From SHZT01 sp945889655 (GTDB taxonomy: Bacteria > Gemmatimonadota > Gemmatimonadetes > Gemmatimonadales > GWC2-71-9), in the NCBI GenBank assembly GCA_945889655.1, contig CAMDCH010000001.1, positions 1 to 45,116 of the forward strand: a stretch of 45,116 nucleotides of DNA. The letters are read 5' to 3'. Shown here piece after piece: positions 32,674-39,861 of the stretch. How positions within the stretch are numbered: the stretch's first letter is position 1; each line of letters starts with the position of its first letter. Position numbers and translations under genes: made by a program. The notes below the pieces were generated by a model. That model was given only the letters and a program-made list of their open reading frames with translations. It was not told the origin of the DNA and made no database searches.

Positions 32674-33558
32674 GTGGCAACACCGAAAGTCGGGTTTTTG
32701 GGACTGGGCGCGATCGGGCGACCGATGGCCCGGCATCTCGTGAAGAAGTTCGACGGCATGGTGTGGAACCGCTCTGCGGACAAGGCGAAGAGCTTTGCCG
32801 CGGAATTCGGTAGCCAGGCCGCCGCCAGCGCCGCGGACGTGATCAAGTGGGCCGAGGTGATCGTCATCTGCATGCCCACCTCGCGCGAGGTGCGGGAGGT
32901 GGTGGAGCGCGAGGAGAACGGGTGGCGCAAGGGCCAGCTGCTCATCGACTGCACCTCCGGCGATCCCGCGTCGGGCCGAGCGACCGCTGCCTGGCTCAAG
33001 GCGAAGGGCGTGGGCTACGTGGACGCGCCGGTGTCGGGTGGGACGTCGGGCGCTGAGGCGGGCAAGCTCACGGTGATGTGCGGCGGGGAGAAGGCGGACT
33101 TCGACCGCGCGAAGCTGTTCATCGAGGCGTTCGCCGGGAAGATCGTGCACATGGGGCCGGTGGGGACGGGGCACGCGGTGAAGGCCGTGAACCAGGTCCT
33201 GCTCGCGATCAACATCCAGGCGGCGGGTGAAGGACTGGCGGCACTCGTCAAGCTCGGCGTGCCCGCGGCCGCGGCGCTCGAGGTGCTCAACGGTTCCAGC
33301 GGACGCTCCAGTGTCACCGAGAATCTCATTGCGCAGCGCGTGGTCACGCGCGCGTATCCGCGCACGTTCCGGCTGGCGCTGCTGGACAAGGACGTGGGGA
33401 TCGGGCTCCAGCTGCTCAAGGAAACTGGCGTTCCTTCCGAAGCTGCCGCGGGAGCGAAGGAGTTCACCGCGCGCACCCGGAAGGCGCTGGGTGAAGAGGC
33501 GGATCACGTCGAGGCCATCCGGGAGATCGAGCGGGCGGCGGGGGTAGAGATCAGGTAG
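32674..33558 (+). CDS. NAD(P)-dependent beta-hydroxyacid dehydrogenase
   Basis: This 294-aa enzyme matches the 3-hydroxyisobutyrate/tartronate semialdehyde reductase family. Motifs are the dinucleotide fold VGFLGLGAIGRPMARHLVK, the substrate site YVDAPVSGGTSGAEAGKLTVM, the helix with catalytic Lys GTGHAVKAVNQVL, and LDKDVGIGLQL. It oxidises a short beta-hydroxyacid or reduces a semialdehyde. GTG 32674 is preceded by GGGGG. The longer start at 32620 runs through the repeat array and is rejected. Confidence 0.92.
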   Translation: MATPKVGFLGLGAIGRPMARHLVKKFDGMVWNRSADKAKSFAAEFGSQAAASAADVIKWAEVIVICMPTSREVREVVEREENGWRKGQLLIDCTSGDPASGRATAAWLKAKGVGYVDAPVSGGTSGAEAGKLTVMCGGEKADFDRAKLFIEAFAGKIVHMGPVGTGHAVKAVNQVLLAINIQAAGEGLAALVKLGVPAAAALEVLNGSSGRSSVTENLIAQRVVTRAYPRTFRLALLDKDVGIGLQLLKETGVPSEAAAGAKEFTARTRKALGEEADHVEAIREIERAAGVEIR

Positions 33559-33593
33559 TTGCGTATGTGACCAGTTATGACTAGCTTGTGACT

Positions 33594-33848
33594 ATGAAGA
33601 ACGTCAAGATAGCAGACCTCAAGGCCAAGCTCAGCGAGCACCTGCGGTATGTAAAGGGCGGCGAGACTGTGGTGGTTTATGACCGCGACACCCCGGTCGC
33701 GAAGATAGTTCCCATGGGCCGGACGGGGGTTCTTCGGGTCAGGGAGCCCGCGGTCAAGGGGCGGCTCCGGGATGTGCCACTACCACCACCGTTGAAGCTG
33801 GACGTGGATATCGTCGATATCCTGCTTGAGGAGCGGGGCGACCGCTGA
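33594..33848 (+). CDS. Phd/YefM-type antitoxin
   Basis: This 84-aa protein has the Phd fold: VKIADLKAKLSEHLRYVKGGETVVVYDRDTPVAKIVPM. Its acidic C-terminus (LKLDVDIVDILLEERGDR) would wrap the toxin. It lies just before a PIN-domain gene with overlapping ends. Phd proteins bind their own promoter and repress. GTG 33588 is an alternative start. Confidence 0.9.
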   Translation: MKNVKIADLKAKLSEHLRYVKGGETVVVYDRDTPVAKIVPMGRTGVLRVREPAVKGRLRDVPLPPPLKLDVDIVDILLEERGDR

Positions 33849-34267
33849 TTGCGTACGTCGACTCTTCGATTCTGCTTCGAATGGTGATGGGGCAGCCGGG
33901 GCAGCTCGAGGAGTGGCGGCAGCTGGACCAGGCAGTTGCAAGCTCGCTTGTCGAGGTGGAGTGCTTTCGCACGCTGGATCGCTTTCGGCTCCGCGAGCAG
34001 ATACAACCGGCCGACCTGACCGCCCGCTACGAAGCGATGCATCGACTGGTCGAGCGCTTGCGCCTGATCGAACTGGACACGAGAGTCCTTCGCCGCGCGG
34101 CTCAGCCTTTGCCCGTCCCTCTCACGACCCTGGATGCGATACATCTGGCTACCGCGATGTTGTGGATGGAAGCAGATGGCGTCCCCGGGATACTCGCTAC
34201 GCATGACGCGGCCCTTGGACGGGCGGGACGGGCGGTGGGGTTCCGGGTCCTCGGGGTGCTGACCTGA
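33845..34267 (+). CDS. vapC: VapC-like PIN-domain toxin, CTG start
   Basis: This 140-aa protein reads LIAYVDSSILLRMVMGQPGQ from a CTG at 33845 that overlaps the antitoxin stop (CTGA). The PIN acidic residues are in place: YVDSS, SLVEVECFR, TLDAIHLATA and THDAAL. It is expected to cleave RNA with Mg2+. An ATG start at 33881 would lose the first catalytic Asp, so the CTG start is preferred. Confidence 0.85.
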   Translation: MIAYVDSSILLRMVMGQPGQLEEWRQLDQAVASSLVEVECFRTLDRFRLREQIQPADLTARYEAMHRLVERLRLIELDTRVLRRAAQPLPVPLTTLDAIHLATAMLWMEADGVPGILATHDAALGRAGRAVGFRVLGVLT

Positions 34268-34971
34268 CCGCCCCGCTCTCGGACGCACTCACCCAGAACC
34301 CGCTGCTCGCGGTCGCCACGCTTTTCGGAGCCGGGCTCGTGACGAGCCTGACCCCGTGCATCTACCCGATGATTCCGATCACCGCCGGGCTTCTCGCCGG
34401 CGCCAACCGCGAGAACCCTTCGCGGGCCCGCACCGTCGGTCTCACGCTCACGTACGTCCTGGGGCTTTCGCTGTTCTACGCGTTCCTGGGCGTGCTGGCG
34501 GGGATGACCGGCCAGCTCTTCGGAACGGTGAGCGCCTCATGGTGGGCGCGGCTACTCACCGCCAACCTGCTGCTCTTCTTCGGGCTCGCGATGCTCGATG
34601 TCTTTCCGCTGACTGCGCCGCAACGCCTGCTCCAGTGGGCCGGCGGACTCGGCGGGGGCTCGTATCCCGCGGTCTTCCTGCTCGGCGCTACCTCGGGCAT
34701 CGTGGCGGCACCGTGCGGCGCGCCAGCGTTCGGCGTAGTGCTGACCTGGGTTGCCGGGACCCATAGTGCCGTACTGGGGTTCATTTACCTGTTCGTTTTC
34801 TCGCTCGGCATGAGCGCCATTCTCGTCCTTGTCGGGCTGTCCTCCGGAACGCTCGCGGCGTTGCCGCGATCCGGGATGTGGATGGTCAGGACCAAGAAGG
34901 TCGCGGGCATCCTGATGCTGGTGATGGCGGAGTACTATCTCGTACAGGCGGGACTGGTTTGGCCGTGGTGA
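34264..34971 (+). CDS. ccdA: CcdA-like thiol-reductant transporter, CTG start
   Basis: This protein of about 235 aa has six membrane helices and the DsbD/CcdA core: LVTSLTPCIYPMIPITAGLLAG with the first redox Cys and SGIVAAPCGAPAFGVVLTW with the second. It moves electrons across the membrane to periplasmic thioredoxins. The usual start candidates cut into helix 1 (GTG 34339), whereas CTG 34264 gives a full first helix and overlaps the toxin stop as CTGA. It is followed by a TlpA-like gene, its natural partner. Confidence 0.85.
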   Translation: MTAPLSDALTQNPLLAVATLFGAGLVTSLTPCIYPMIPITAGLLAGANRENPSRARTVGLTLTYVLGLSLFYAFLGVLAGMTGQLFGTVSASWWARLLTANLLLFFGLAMLDVFPLTAPQRLLQWAGGLGGGSYPAVFLLGATSGIVAAPCGAPAFGVVLTWVAGTHSAVLGFIYLFVFSLGMSAILVLVGLSSGTLAALPRSGMWMVRTKKVAGILMLVMAEYYLVQAGLVWPW

Positions 34972-35019
34972 GGTGCGAGGTGCGAGATGCGAGATGCGAG
35001 GTGCGAGGTGCGAGGTGCG
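34971..35019 (+). repeat. GGTGCGA heptamer array A
   Basis: Seven copies of AGRTGCG begin at the last base of the ccdA stop. The array lies between ccdA and the TlpA-like gene. Confidence 0.9.
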
Positions 35020-35053
35020 TAGACTACAGAACCGGGAACAAGGTGGAGATACT

Positions 35054-35560
35054 GTGAGCCGGATCGGTGCTGTTGTACTCGCGGTGACGATGGCGTTGTT
35101 GGTTTCGACGCCCGCGGTCGCTCAGGAAGAGGAGATGGGGATCGCGCTGGGCGCCACGCCCTCGTCTCCAATTGCGGTGACCGACCTCGACGGCCAGGCG
35201 GTCGATCTCTCTTCCTATGTCGGCAGGAAGCCCTTGCTGGTGGAGTTCTGGGCTACCTGGTGTCCCATCTGCGAGGCGTTGCTCCCACGCGTTATCGCAG
35301 CACACAAGGTCTACGGTGACAAGGTGGACTTCATCGTGGTCGGTGTGGGCGTCAACGAAACTCCCGCTTCGATCAGGCGACATCTGGCGCGCCACCCGAT
35401 GCCGTTCAAGATGTTCTTCGATGGGAAGGGTGCGGCGGTGCGCGCCTTCGAAGCGCCGCAGACGTCGTACGTGGTCGTGCTCGATGGGAAGGGCAAGGCG
35501 GTCTACACCGGGCTGGGCAGTGACCAGGACATCAGCGCAGCGGTGAAGAAGGCCCTTTAG
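35054..35560 (+). CDS. exported TlpA-like thiol-disulfide oxidoreductase
   Basis: This 168-aa protein has a signal peptide (ending TPAVAQ) and a thioredoxin fold: LVEFWATWCPICEALLPRVI with the CPIC redox motif, VGVGVNETPASIRRHL and a cis-Pro-region PQTSYVVVLDGKG. It likely reduces periplasmic disulfides, for example for cytochrome c maturation, with electrons from CcdA. GTG 35054 has GGAG at 35045. The longer start at 34973 is translated heptamer repeat and is rejected. Confidence 0.9.
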   Translation: MSRIGAVVLAVTMALLVSTPAVAQEEEMGIALGATPSSPIAVTDLDGQAVDLSSYVGRKPLLVEFWATWCPICEALLPRVIAAHKVYGDKVDFIVVGVGVNETPASIRRHLARHPMPFKMFFDGKGAAVRAFEAPQTSYVVVLDGKGKAVYTGLGSDQDISAAVKKAL

Positions 35561-35573
35561 TGTCCCCTCTCCC

Positions 35574-35594
35574 CCCCTCTCCTGTGGAGAGGGG
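35574..35594. terminator. hairpin between convergent genes
   Basis: A 9-bp stem (CCCCTCTCC and GGAGAGGGG) with loop TGT lies in the 107-nt gap between the TlpA-like gene and the convergent ADOP permease. It lacks a T-run, so it is at best a weak terminator. Confidence 0.55.
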
Positions 35595-35667
35595 AACTAA
35601 TCGGCCGACAGCGCTACTACCGTCCCTCGCGCCGACGGCTCCGCCGTCGCTGCGCTCGGGATGACGT

Positions 35668-38097
35668 TCAATCCGCGTTGAGGGCTACCACCGGATCGAC
35701 CCTCGCCACGCGTCGAGCGGGCAGGAAGCTTGCCAGGATCCCGGTCAGGGCCAGCGATCCCACCACCAATCCGAACACGAGCGGGTCCCGCGCGTTGACC
35801 TGGAACAGCACCATCTGGAGCGGGGCACTGGCGATCGCGGCTAGCCCTAAGCCCAGCACGAGACCAAGCCCCAGCTGAAGCATCCCGCGCTTCATGACCA
35901 AACCAACCAGCCCCTGCGGCTTGGCACCTAGCGCCAGGCGGATACCCATCTCCTGCGTGCGCCGCGCGACCGCGAATGACATCACCCCGTACAGGCCCAC
36001 CGCGGCAAGAAAGAGCGCCACGAATCCAAAGATCATGAAGAGCACGCCGAATATCCGGTAGAACCAGGTCTGCTGGGCGATGACGCCGTCCATGGTGAGG
36101 ACGTTGAAGATCGCGAGGTTGGGGTCGAGCGAGACGACCGCACCGCGGATGGCTTCCACCATCGACAGCGGCGGGCCCGAGGTGCGGACGGCGATACTGA
36201 CAAAGTTGCCGACGCCGCTCTGGGAGATGGGGATGTAGAAGCCGGCCGGGCTCTGGTTGTTGTTCCCGATGCCTTCCATGCGCATGTCAGGCACAACGCC
36301 GATCACCGTGAGCCACTTGGCCGTAGTGTCGCGCCGGTTCATTCGGAACCGGCGGCCCATGGGGTCCAGGCCGGGGAAGAAGTTCTTCGCGAACGTCTCG
36401 TTGATCACCGCCACCGGCTGGTCCTTGGAGCCGTCCCGGTCGGTGAACACGCGGCCGCTGCGGATCTGCACGTCGAACGTGCTGAAGTACCCGGGCGTCA
36501 CGATGCCTTCGCGCGCGCTTGGATAGTCGCGGTCTTCCGCGTACGTCTTTCCTTCGACCTCGAACACGCGGGCGCCGTTGCCCGAGGCGGGCAGACCGTC
36601 GGAAAGCGTGGCGCCCACGATCCCCGGAAGAGTCGCGAGCCTCGGCTGGAGCTGATCGTAGAAGCGCAGTCGGCTGGCAGTGTCGGGATACTCGACCTCT
36701 GGCAGGTTGATCCGTGCCGTGAGGATGCCGGATGTCTCGAACGGCAGGTTCACGTCCCGCAGCTGCGCGACGCTCTTGATCATGAGCCCCGATGCGATGA
36801 GCAGCCCACACGACAGGGTGACCTCGGCCACGACGAGGAACCCGGTGAATTTCCCGATGTGGAGGCCCGATGATCCCCGGCTCTCATCCTTGAGAACTTC
36901 TCCCACGGCCATTCCGGTTGCTTGCAGCGCCGGGATGACGCCCGCGACAATCGCGGAGAGCAGCGTGACGGCAGCGACGAAGAGCAGGACGCTGCGGTCG
37001 GGAGTGAAGTCCATCCAGAAGGGCGGCGGATTGCTGGCCAGCGCCCGGTTGAACAGCGCCACGCCCGCATAGCCAAGGGCGGTGCCGATCGCGGCCCCAC
37101 CCAGGGAGAGGACCAGGACTTCCGATACCATCTGCGTGACGATTCGCATGCGGCTCGCACCCAGCGCGGTGCGGACGGCGACCTCGCGCATCCGGACCGA
37201 GGTTCGGGCCAGGAGCAGGTTCGCCACGTTGAAACAGGCAATGAGCAGCACGCCGATGACGGCGCCCAGCATGGTGTAGAGCAGCGGGAAAATCTGCGCG
37301 CCCAGGATCCGCCGCATGTAGGGCTCGACGCTCGCGGTGAGGTCCTTGTTGGTCTCGGGCCAGGCCTGGGCTGCGCGGCTGGCGAAGACGGCAAAGGCAG
37401 CCTGCGTCTGGTCCATCGAAACGCCGGGTTTGCGCTTTCCCACGCCGACGATCCCCGGCCCGGTCCCGCGCGCGTACTTGCCGGGGTCCACGACCATCGG
37501 CGCCCAGACCTGGTGGTTCACCGGGAAGCCGAACTTGGGCGGCATAACGCCGACGATGGTGCGGACGCCGCCGTTCACCCTCACGGTTTTTCCGATCACC
37601 GCGGGAGAGCCGGCGAACTGGTTCCGCCAGACGTCGTAGCCGAGGATCAGGATCTGGTCGGCGCCGGGCTTGTCGTCCCCTTCGCGGAAGACCCGGCCGT
37701 GGATGGCTTCGACACCGAGGATGCGGAAGACATTGGCGGTGAGGAACGCACCCTGGTAGCGCTCCGGCCGGCCGGCCTCTGACGAGAGGTTCACGGCCCA
37801 GCTATCCCACGCGCCCATCTCCTCCAGCACGGTCTGCTGCTCGCGCCACTCGGCGAAATCGTGGACCGAGAGGTCCATGTTCTGGATGTTCTGGGACGGG
37901 TTGGCCCGGCCGACCGATACGATCCGGTCCGCGCCCGGGAACGGCAGCCCGCGCAGGATGGCCCCGTTCACGATGGAGAAGATCGTCGTGCAGAGGCCGA
38001 TGCCGATGCTCAGGGTCAGGACGGTGATGAGGGAGAGGCCCGGATTCTTGACGAGCATCCGGAATCCGTATCGCAGGTCCTGGAGCAGGGCAGCCAT
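35668..38097 (-). CDS. ADOP-type MacB/FtsX permease 2
   Basis: This 809-aa permease is a paralog of the copy at 19974-22409, with the same plan: FtsX helix (LTLSIGIGLCTTIFSIVNGA), MacB core domain, FtsX block, second core and final FtsX block (LFLAAVGLYGVMSFAVARRTQEMGIRLALGA). There is again no ATPase gene beside it. The start at 38097 is supported by the conserved opening DLRYGFRMLVKNPG. The upstream leader holds a dispersed repeat and several hairpins. Confidence 0.93.
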   Translation of the reverse strand: MAALLQDLRYGFRMLVKNPGLSLITVLTLSIGIGLCTTIFSIVNGAILRGLPFPGADRIVSVGRANPSQNIQNMDLSVHDFAEWREQQTVLEEMGAWDSWAVNLSSEAGRPERYQGAFLTANVFRILGVEAIHGRVFREGDDKPGADQILILGYDVWRNQFAGSPAVIGKTVRVNGGVRTIVGVMPPKFGFPVNHQVWAPMVVDPGKYARGTGPGIVGVGKRKPGVSMDQTQAAFAVFASRAAQAWPETNKDLTASVEPYMRRILGAQIFPLLYTMLGAVIGVLLIACFNVANLLLARTSVRMREVAVRTALGASRMRIVTQMVSEVLVLSLGGAAIGTALGYAGVALFNRALASNPPPFWMDFTPDRSVLLFVAAVTLLSAIVAGVIPALQATGMAVGEVLKDESRGSSGLHIGKFTGFLVVAEVTLSCGLLIASGLMIKSVAQLRDVNLPFETSGILTARINLPEVEYPDTASRLRFYDQLQPRLATLPGIVGATLSDGLPASGNGARVFEVEGKTYAEDRDYPSAREGIVTPGYFSTFDVQIRSGRVFTDRDGSKDQPVAVINETFAKNFFPGLDPMGRRFRMNRRDTTAKWLTVIGVVPDMRMEGIGNNNQSPAGFYIPISQSGVGNFVSIAVRTSGPPLSMVEAIRGAVVSLDPNLAIFNVLTMDGVIAQQTWFYRIFGVLFMIFGFVALFLAAVGLYGVMSFAVARRTQEMGIRLALGAKPQGLVGLVMKRGMLQLGLGLVLGLGLAAIASAPLQMVLFQVNARDPLVFGLVVGSLALTGILASFLPARRVARVDPVVALNAD

Positions 38098-38100
38098 AGT

Positions 38101-38199
38101 CGCCTTGGGTGCGAGGTGCGAGGTGCGAGGTGCGAGGTGCGAGGTGCAGCGTGCACCGTCTCTATGCGGGCCTTACGACCGGGGCGGGGCGGGGTTTCA
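38101..38199 (+). repeat. composite repeat B with GGTGCGA heptamers, copy 1
   Basis: The unit runs CGCCTTGGGTGCGAGG, five heptamers, GTGCACCGTCT, ATGCGGGCCTTACGACC and a GGGGCGGGG tract ending GGGTTTCA. It is closely matched by 39091-39186. Confidence 0.9.
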
Positions 38200-38214
38200 G
38201 GGGGCGTCCCGTTC

Positions 38215-38301
38215 GGCGGGTAAACCCGCCACTCGGCTCAGGGCCGCCAAGGCGGCCGTGTCAGAGCGACTGGCTAGTCGCTTCAGCGACTCTAAGCCGA
38301 G
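38215..38301 (-). promoter_or_regulatory. multi-palindrome leader of ADOP permease 2
   Basis: Stems are GGCGGGT/ACCCGCC (38215-38230), GGCCGCC/GGCGGCC (38242-38257), two mutually exclusive hairpins sharing AGTCGC (38276-38281), and an outer CTCGGCT/AGCCGAG pair (38232 and 38295). A switch between hairpins is possible. Confidence 0.55.
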
Positions 38302-38317
38302 GGGCGGCCGCGCGACC

Positions 38318-38728
38318 TCAGGTTCTGGCCGCGCCCTCCTGAGATTCGACCCCGGCGGCGGGTGCCGGCCCCGCATCCACGAGTCGTTTGAGGCGGGGCT
38401 CGACACGAAAGTTCAGCCCTTCGAGGGTGCGGCTCCCGAGCAGGGTCATGTCGCCCGGGTGCGCAAAGACCACTTCGTCCCCCACGCCTTTGCCGGCCAC
38501 ATGGATCACGACGGTGCCGGTCCAGCGCGAGAGGATCGAGCCGTCGGCTTGGCGGAAGCGTTCCTCGTTCCGCCGCGCGATGCCGAGTGATTCGAGCACC
38601 ACGCCCGGGATCCAGGACAATTCGGCGCCGGTATCCACCAGCACGTTCTCAATCACCCGGCGCTGACCGGGGAGCGCCGGGTTTTCGATCTCGACATCAA
38701 CGCGGAATGTGCCCATTTCGTCGGTCAT
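38318..38728 (-). CDS. retropepsin-like aspartic protease domain protein
   Basis: This 136-aa protein has the single-domain aspartic protease pattern: ENVLVDTGAELSWIPGVVLESLGI with the DTGA active site, VVIHVAGKGVGDEVVF and LLGSRTLEGLNFRVEP. Like retropepsins it would act as a dimer. ATG 38728 has AGGAG about 6 nt upstream, so the longer start is rejected. The substrate is unknown. There is no signal peptide. Confidence 0.82.
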   Translation of the reverse strand: MTDEMGTFRVDVEIENPALPGQRRVIENVLVDTGAELSWIPGVVLESLGIARRNEERFRQADGSILSRWTGTVVIHVAGKGVGDEVVFAHPGDMTLLGSRTLEGLNFRVEPRLKRLVDAGPAPAAGVESQEGAART

Positions 38729-38842
38729 CGTAGCTCCTGAAGGCTCGCCGAGTAGTACCCCATTTATGCGGTGAGTGTCAATGCAGCGCGGGACGGCTCG
38801 TACCCTCGCCCCTGATGCAGCCAAATCCTATCTTAGGGCGCC

Positions 38843-39199
38843 GTGGAACCCCCCCTTGAGCGCCTGAAGGCCGCCTTCGCCGACCGTTACGCCCTCGAGC
38901 GCGAGCTCGGGCGGGGTGGTATGGCCACGGTCTATCTCGCCCAGGATCTGAAGCTCAAGCGGAAAGTCGCGATCAAGGTATTCAGCCCCGAGGTGGCCGC
39001 GGCGATCGGCCCCGATCGTTTCTTGCGCGAAATCGAGATCCTCGCGCACCTCAATCATCCTCGCATCGTGACCCTGATCGACTCCGGCACCGCCTTGGGT
39101 GCGAGGTGCGAGGTGCGAGGTGCAAGGTGCGTGGGACAGTGTGCACCGTCTATGCGCGCCTTACGACGGGGCGGGGTGGGGTTTCAAAAGACAAAGTGA
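38843..39199 (+). pseudogene. truncated PknB-type Ser/Thr kinase gene
   Basis: The first 83 residues are a good kinase N-lobe: RYALERELGRGGMATVYLAQ with the glycine loop (G23, G25, G26), VAIK with Lys45, and a helix C REIEILAHLNHP followed by RIVTLIDSG. At 39091 the frame enters composite repeat B and gives unrelated Arg/Cys-rich residues until a stop at 39199. The catalytic loop, DFG motif and all later domains are missing. It is either a deletion or a repeat-mediated truncation. Confidence 0.88.
39091..39186 (+). repeat. composite repeat B, copy 2, at the kinase breakpoint
   Basis: It is nearly the same as 38101-38199: CGCCTTGGGTGCGAGG, heptamers (two altered), GTGCACCGTCT, ATGCGCGCCTTACGAC and the GGGGCGGGG tract. 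It starts at the codon where kinase homology ends. Confidence 0.9.
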
Positions 39200-39297
39200 G
39201 AAGTGAGAAGTAAGAAGGCGCTGCGGGATGAGATTCGATCTCTCCCCCACAGCGCCTTCTTGTCCTTCTTACTTCTCACTTCTCACTTCTTACTTAT
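39195..39297. repeat. inverted heptamer array with terminator hairpin, copy 3
   Basis: GTGAGAA/GTAAGAA heptamers lead into the stem GGCGCTG (39217) / CAGCGCC (39250), then TTCTTAC/TTCTCAC inverted copies. It lies between the kinase fragment and the convergent peroxiredoxin stop. The stem sequence is close to copy 1. Confidence 0.9.
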
Positions 39298-39860
39298 TTC
39301 GCGCTCGCCTTTGCCACCGCCTCTTTCAGTTCGTCGTAAGCTGCGGGGTCCACTTCCCTGAACGGCGTCGCCCGGTAGGCGATTCTTCCGTCCGGTCCGA
39401 CCACGAACAGGTTCCGGTTGTCCGACTTGTTCCGGATCGCTCCGTACGCGGTGCCGACCTTCTGGTCGGTATCGCTGGCGAAGAGAAACTGGAACTGGTC
39501 ATCCCTCGCCCACGCCGCCAGCGTGTCTGCCGCGTCTACACTGATGCCGATGAGAACGACGTCCTGCCCATCCTTGAAGATCTGTGCGTACTGATCACGG
39601 TACGCATGCATTTGGATAGTTCAGCCACGCGTTCGGGCCCGGAAGAAGAACGCCAGGACAACCGTCTTCCCCTTGTAGTCACTCAGGTGGATCTGGTCGC
39701 GCAGCACGCCGAAGCGCGTGGCGCCTGGCAGGGCAAAATCGGGAGCGACCGCCCCGAGTTCGAGAGGCGGGGCCGTGACCGGCGCCGCAGCCGCCTGGGC
39801 GTCCAGCCTGCTCGCGGCTAGCACCGCGACCGTTACGAGCGCGAGCATCATCTTGCGCAT
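39294..39860 (-). CDS. probable selenocysteine-containing peroxiredoxin (in-frame UGA at peroxidatic position)
   Basis: This 188-aa exported AhpC/TSA-family peroxiredoxin reads from ATG 39860 (GGAGG upstream) through an in-frame TGA at 39623-39621 (residue 80) to a stop at 39294. It has a signal peptide ending RLDAQ, VAPDFALPGATRFGVLRDQ, then FFFRARTRG-Sec-TIQMHAYRDQY and DDQFQFLFASDTDQKVG. The neighbour upstream (39862-40470) is a close paralog with Cys in the same place (KARTRGCTIQMHSYRDQY). In this family that residue is the peroxidatic Cys that attacks peroxides. The frame before and after UGA is the same and uninterrupted, and a SECIS-like hairpin follows. Alternative: a recent nonsense mutation. 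The two genes form an operon. selA, selB and selC are not in the window. Confidence 0.82.
39585..39606 (-). promoter_or_regulatory. candidate bacterial SECIS hairpin
   Basis: On the mRNA, 14 nt after the UGA, a perfect 7-bp stem (TGCGTAC and GTACGCA) closes an 8-nt loop, CGTGATCA. The loop begins 21 nt after the UGA and has G in its second position, both inside the known bacterial SECIS range. The Cys paralog keeps only the inner four pairs at the same place. Confidence 0.7.
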
Positions 39861-39861
39861 G

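Noticed and set aside
38232..38301. tRNA-like cloverleaf
   Set aside because: The outer stem and two arms resemble one, but there is no T arm consensus, anticodon loop or proper loop sizes.
39621..39623. Reading the UGA simply as a nonsense mutation splitting a pseudogene
   Set aside because: The stop falls exactly on the peroxidatic residue, the frame continues intact, and a SECIS-like hairpin follows; the simple nonsense reading is kept only as the alternative.
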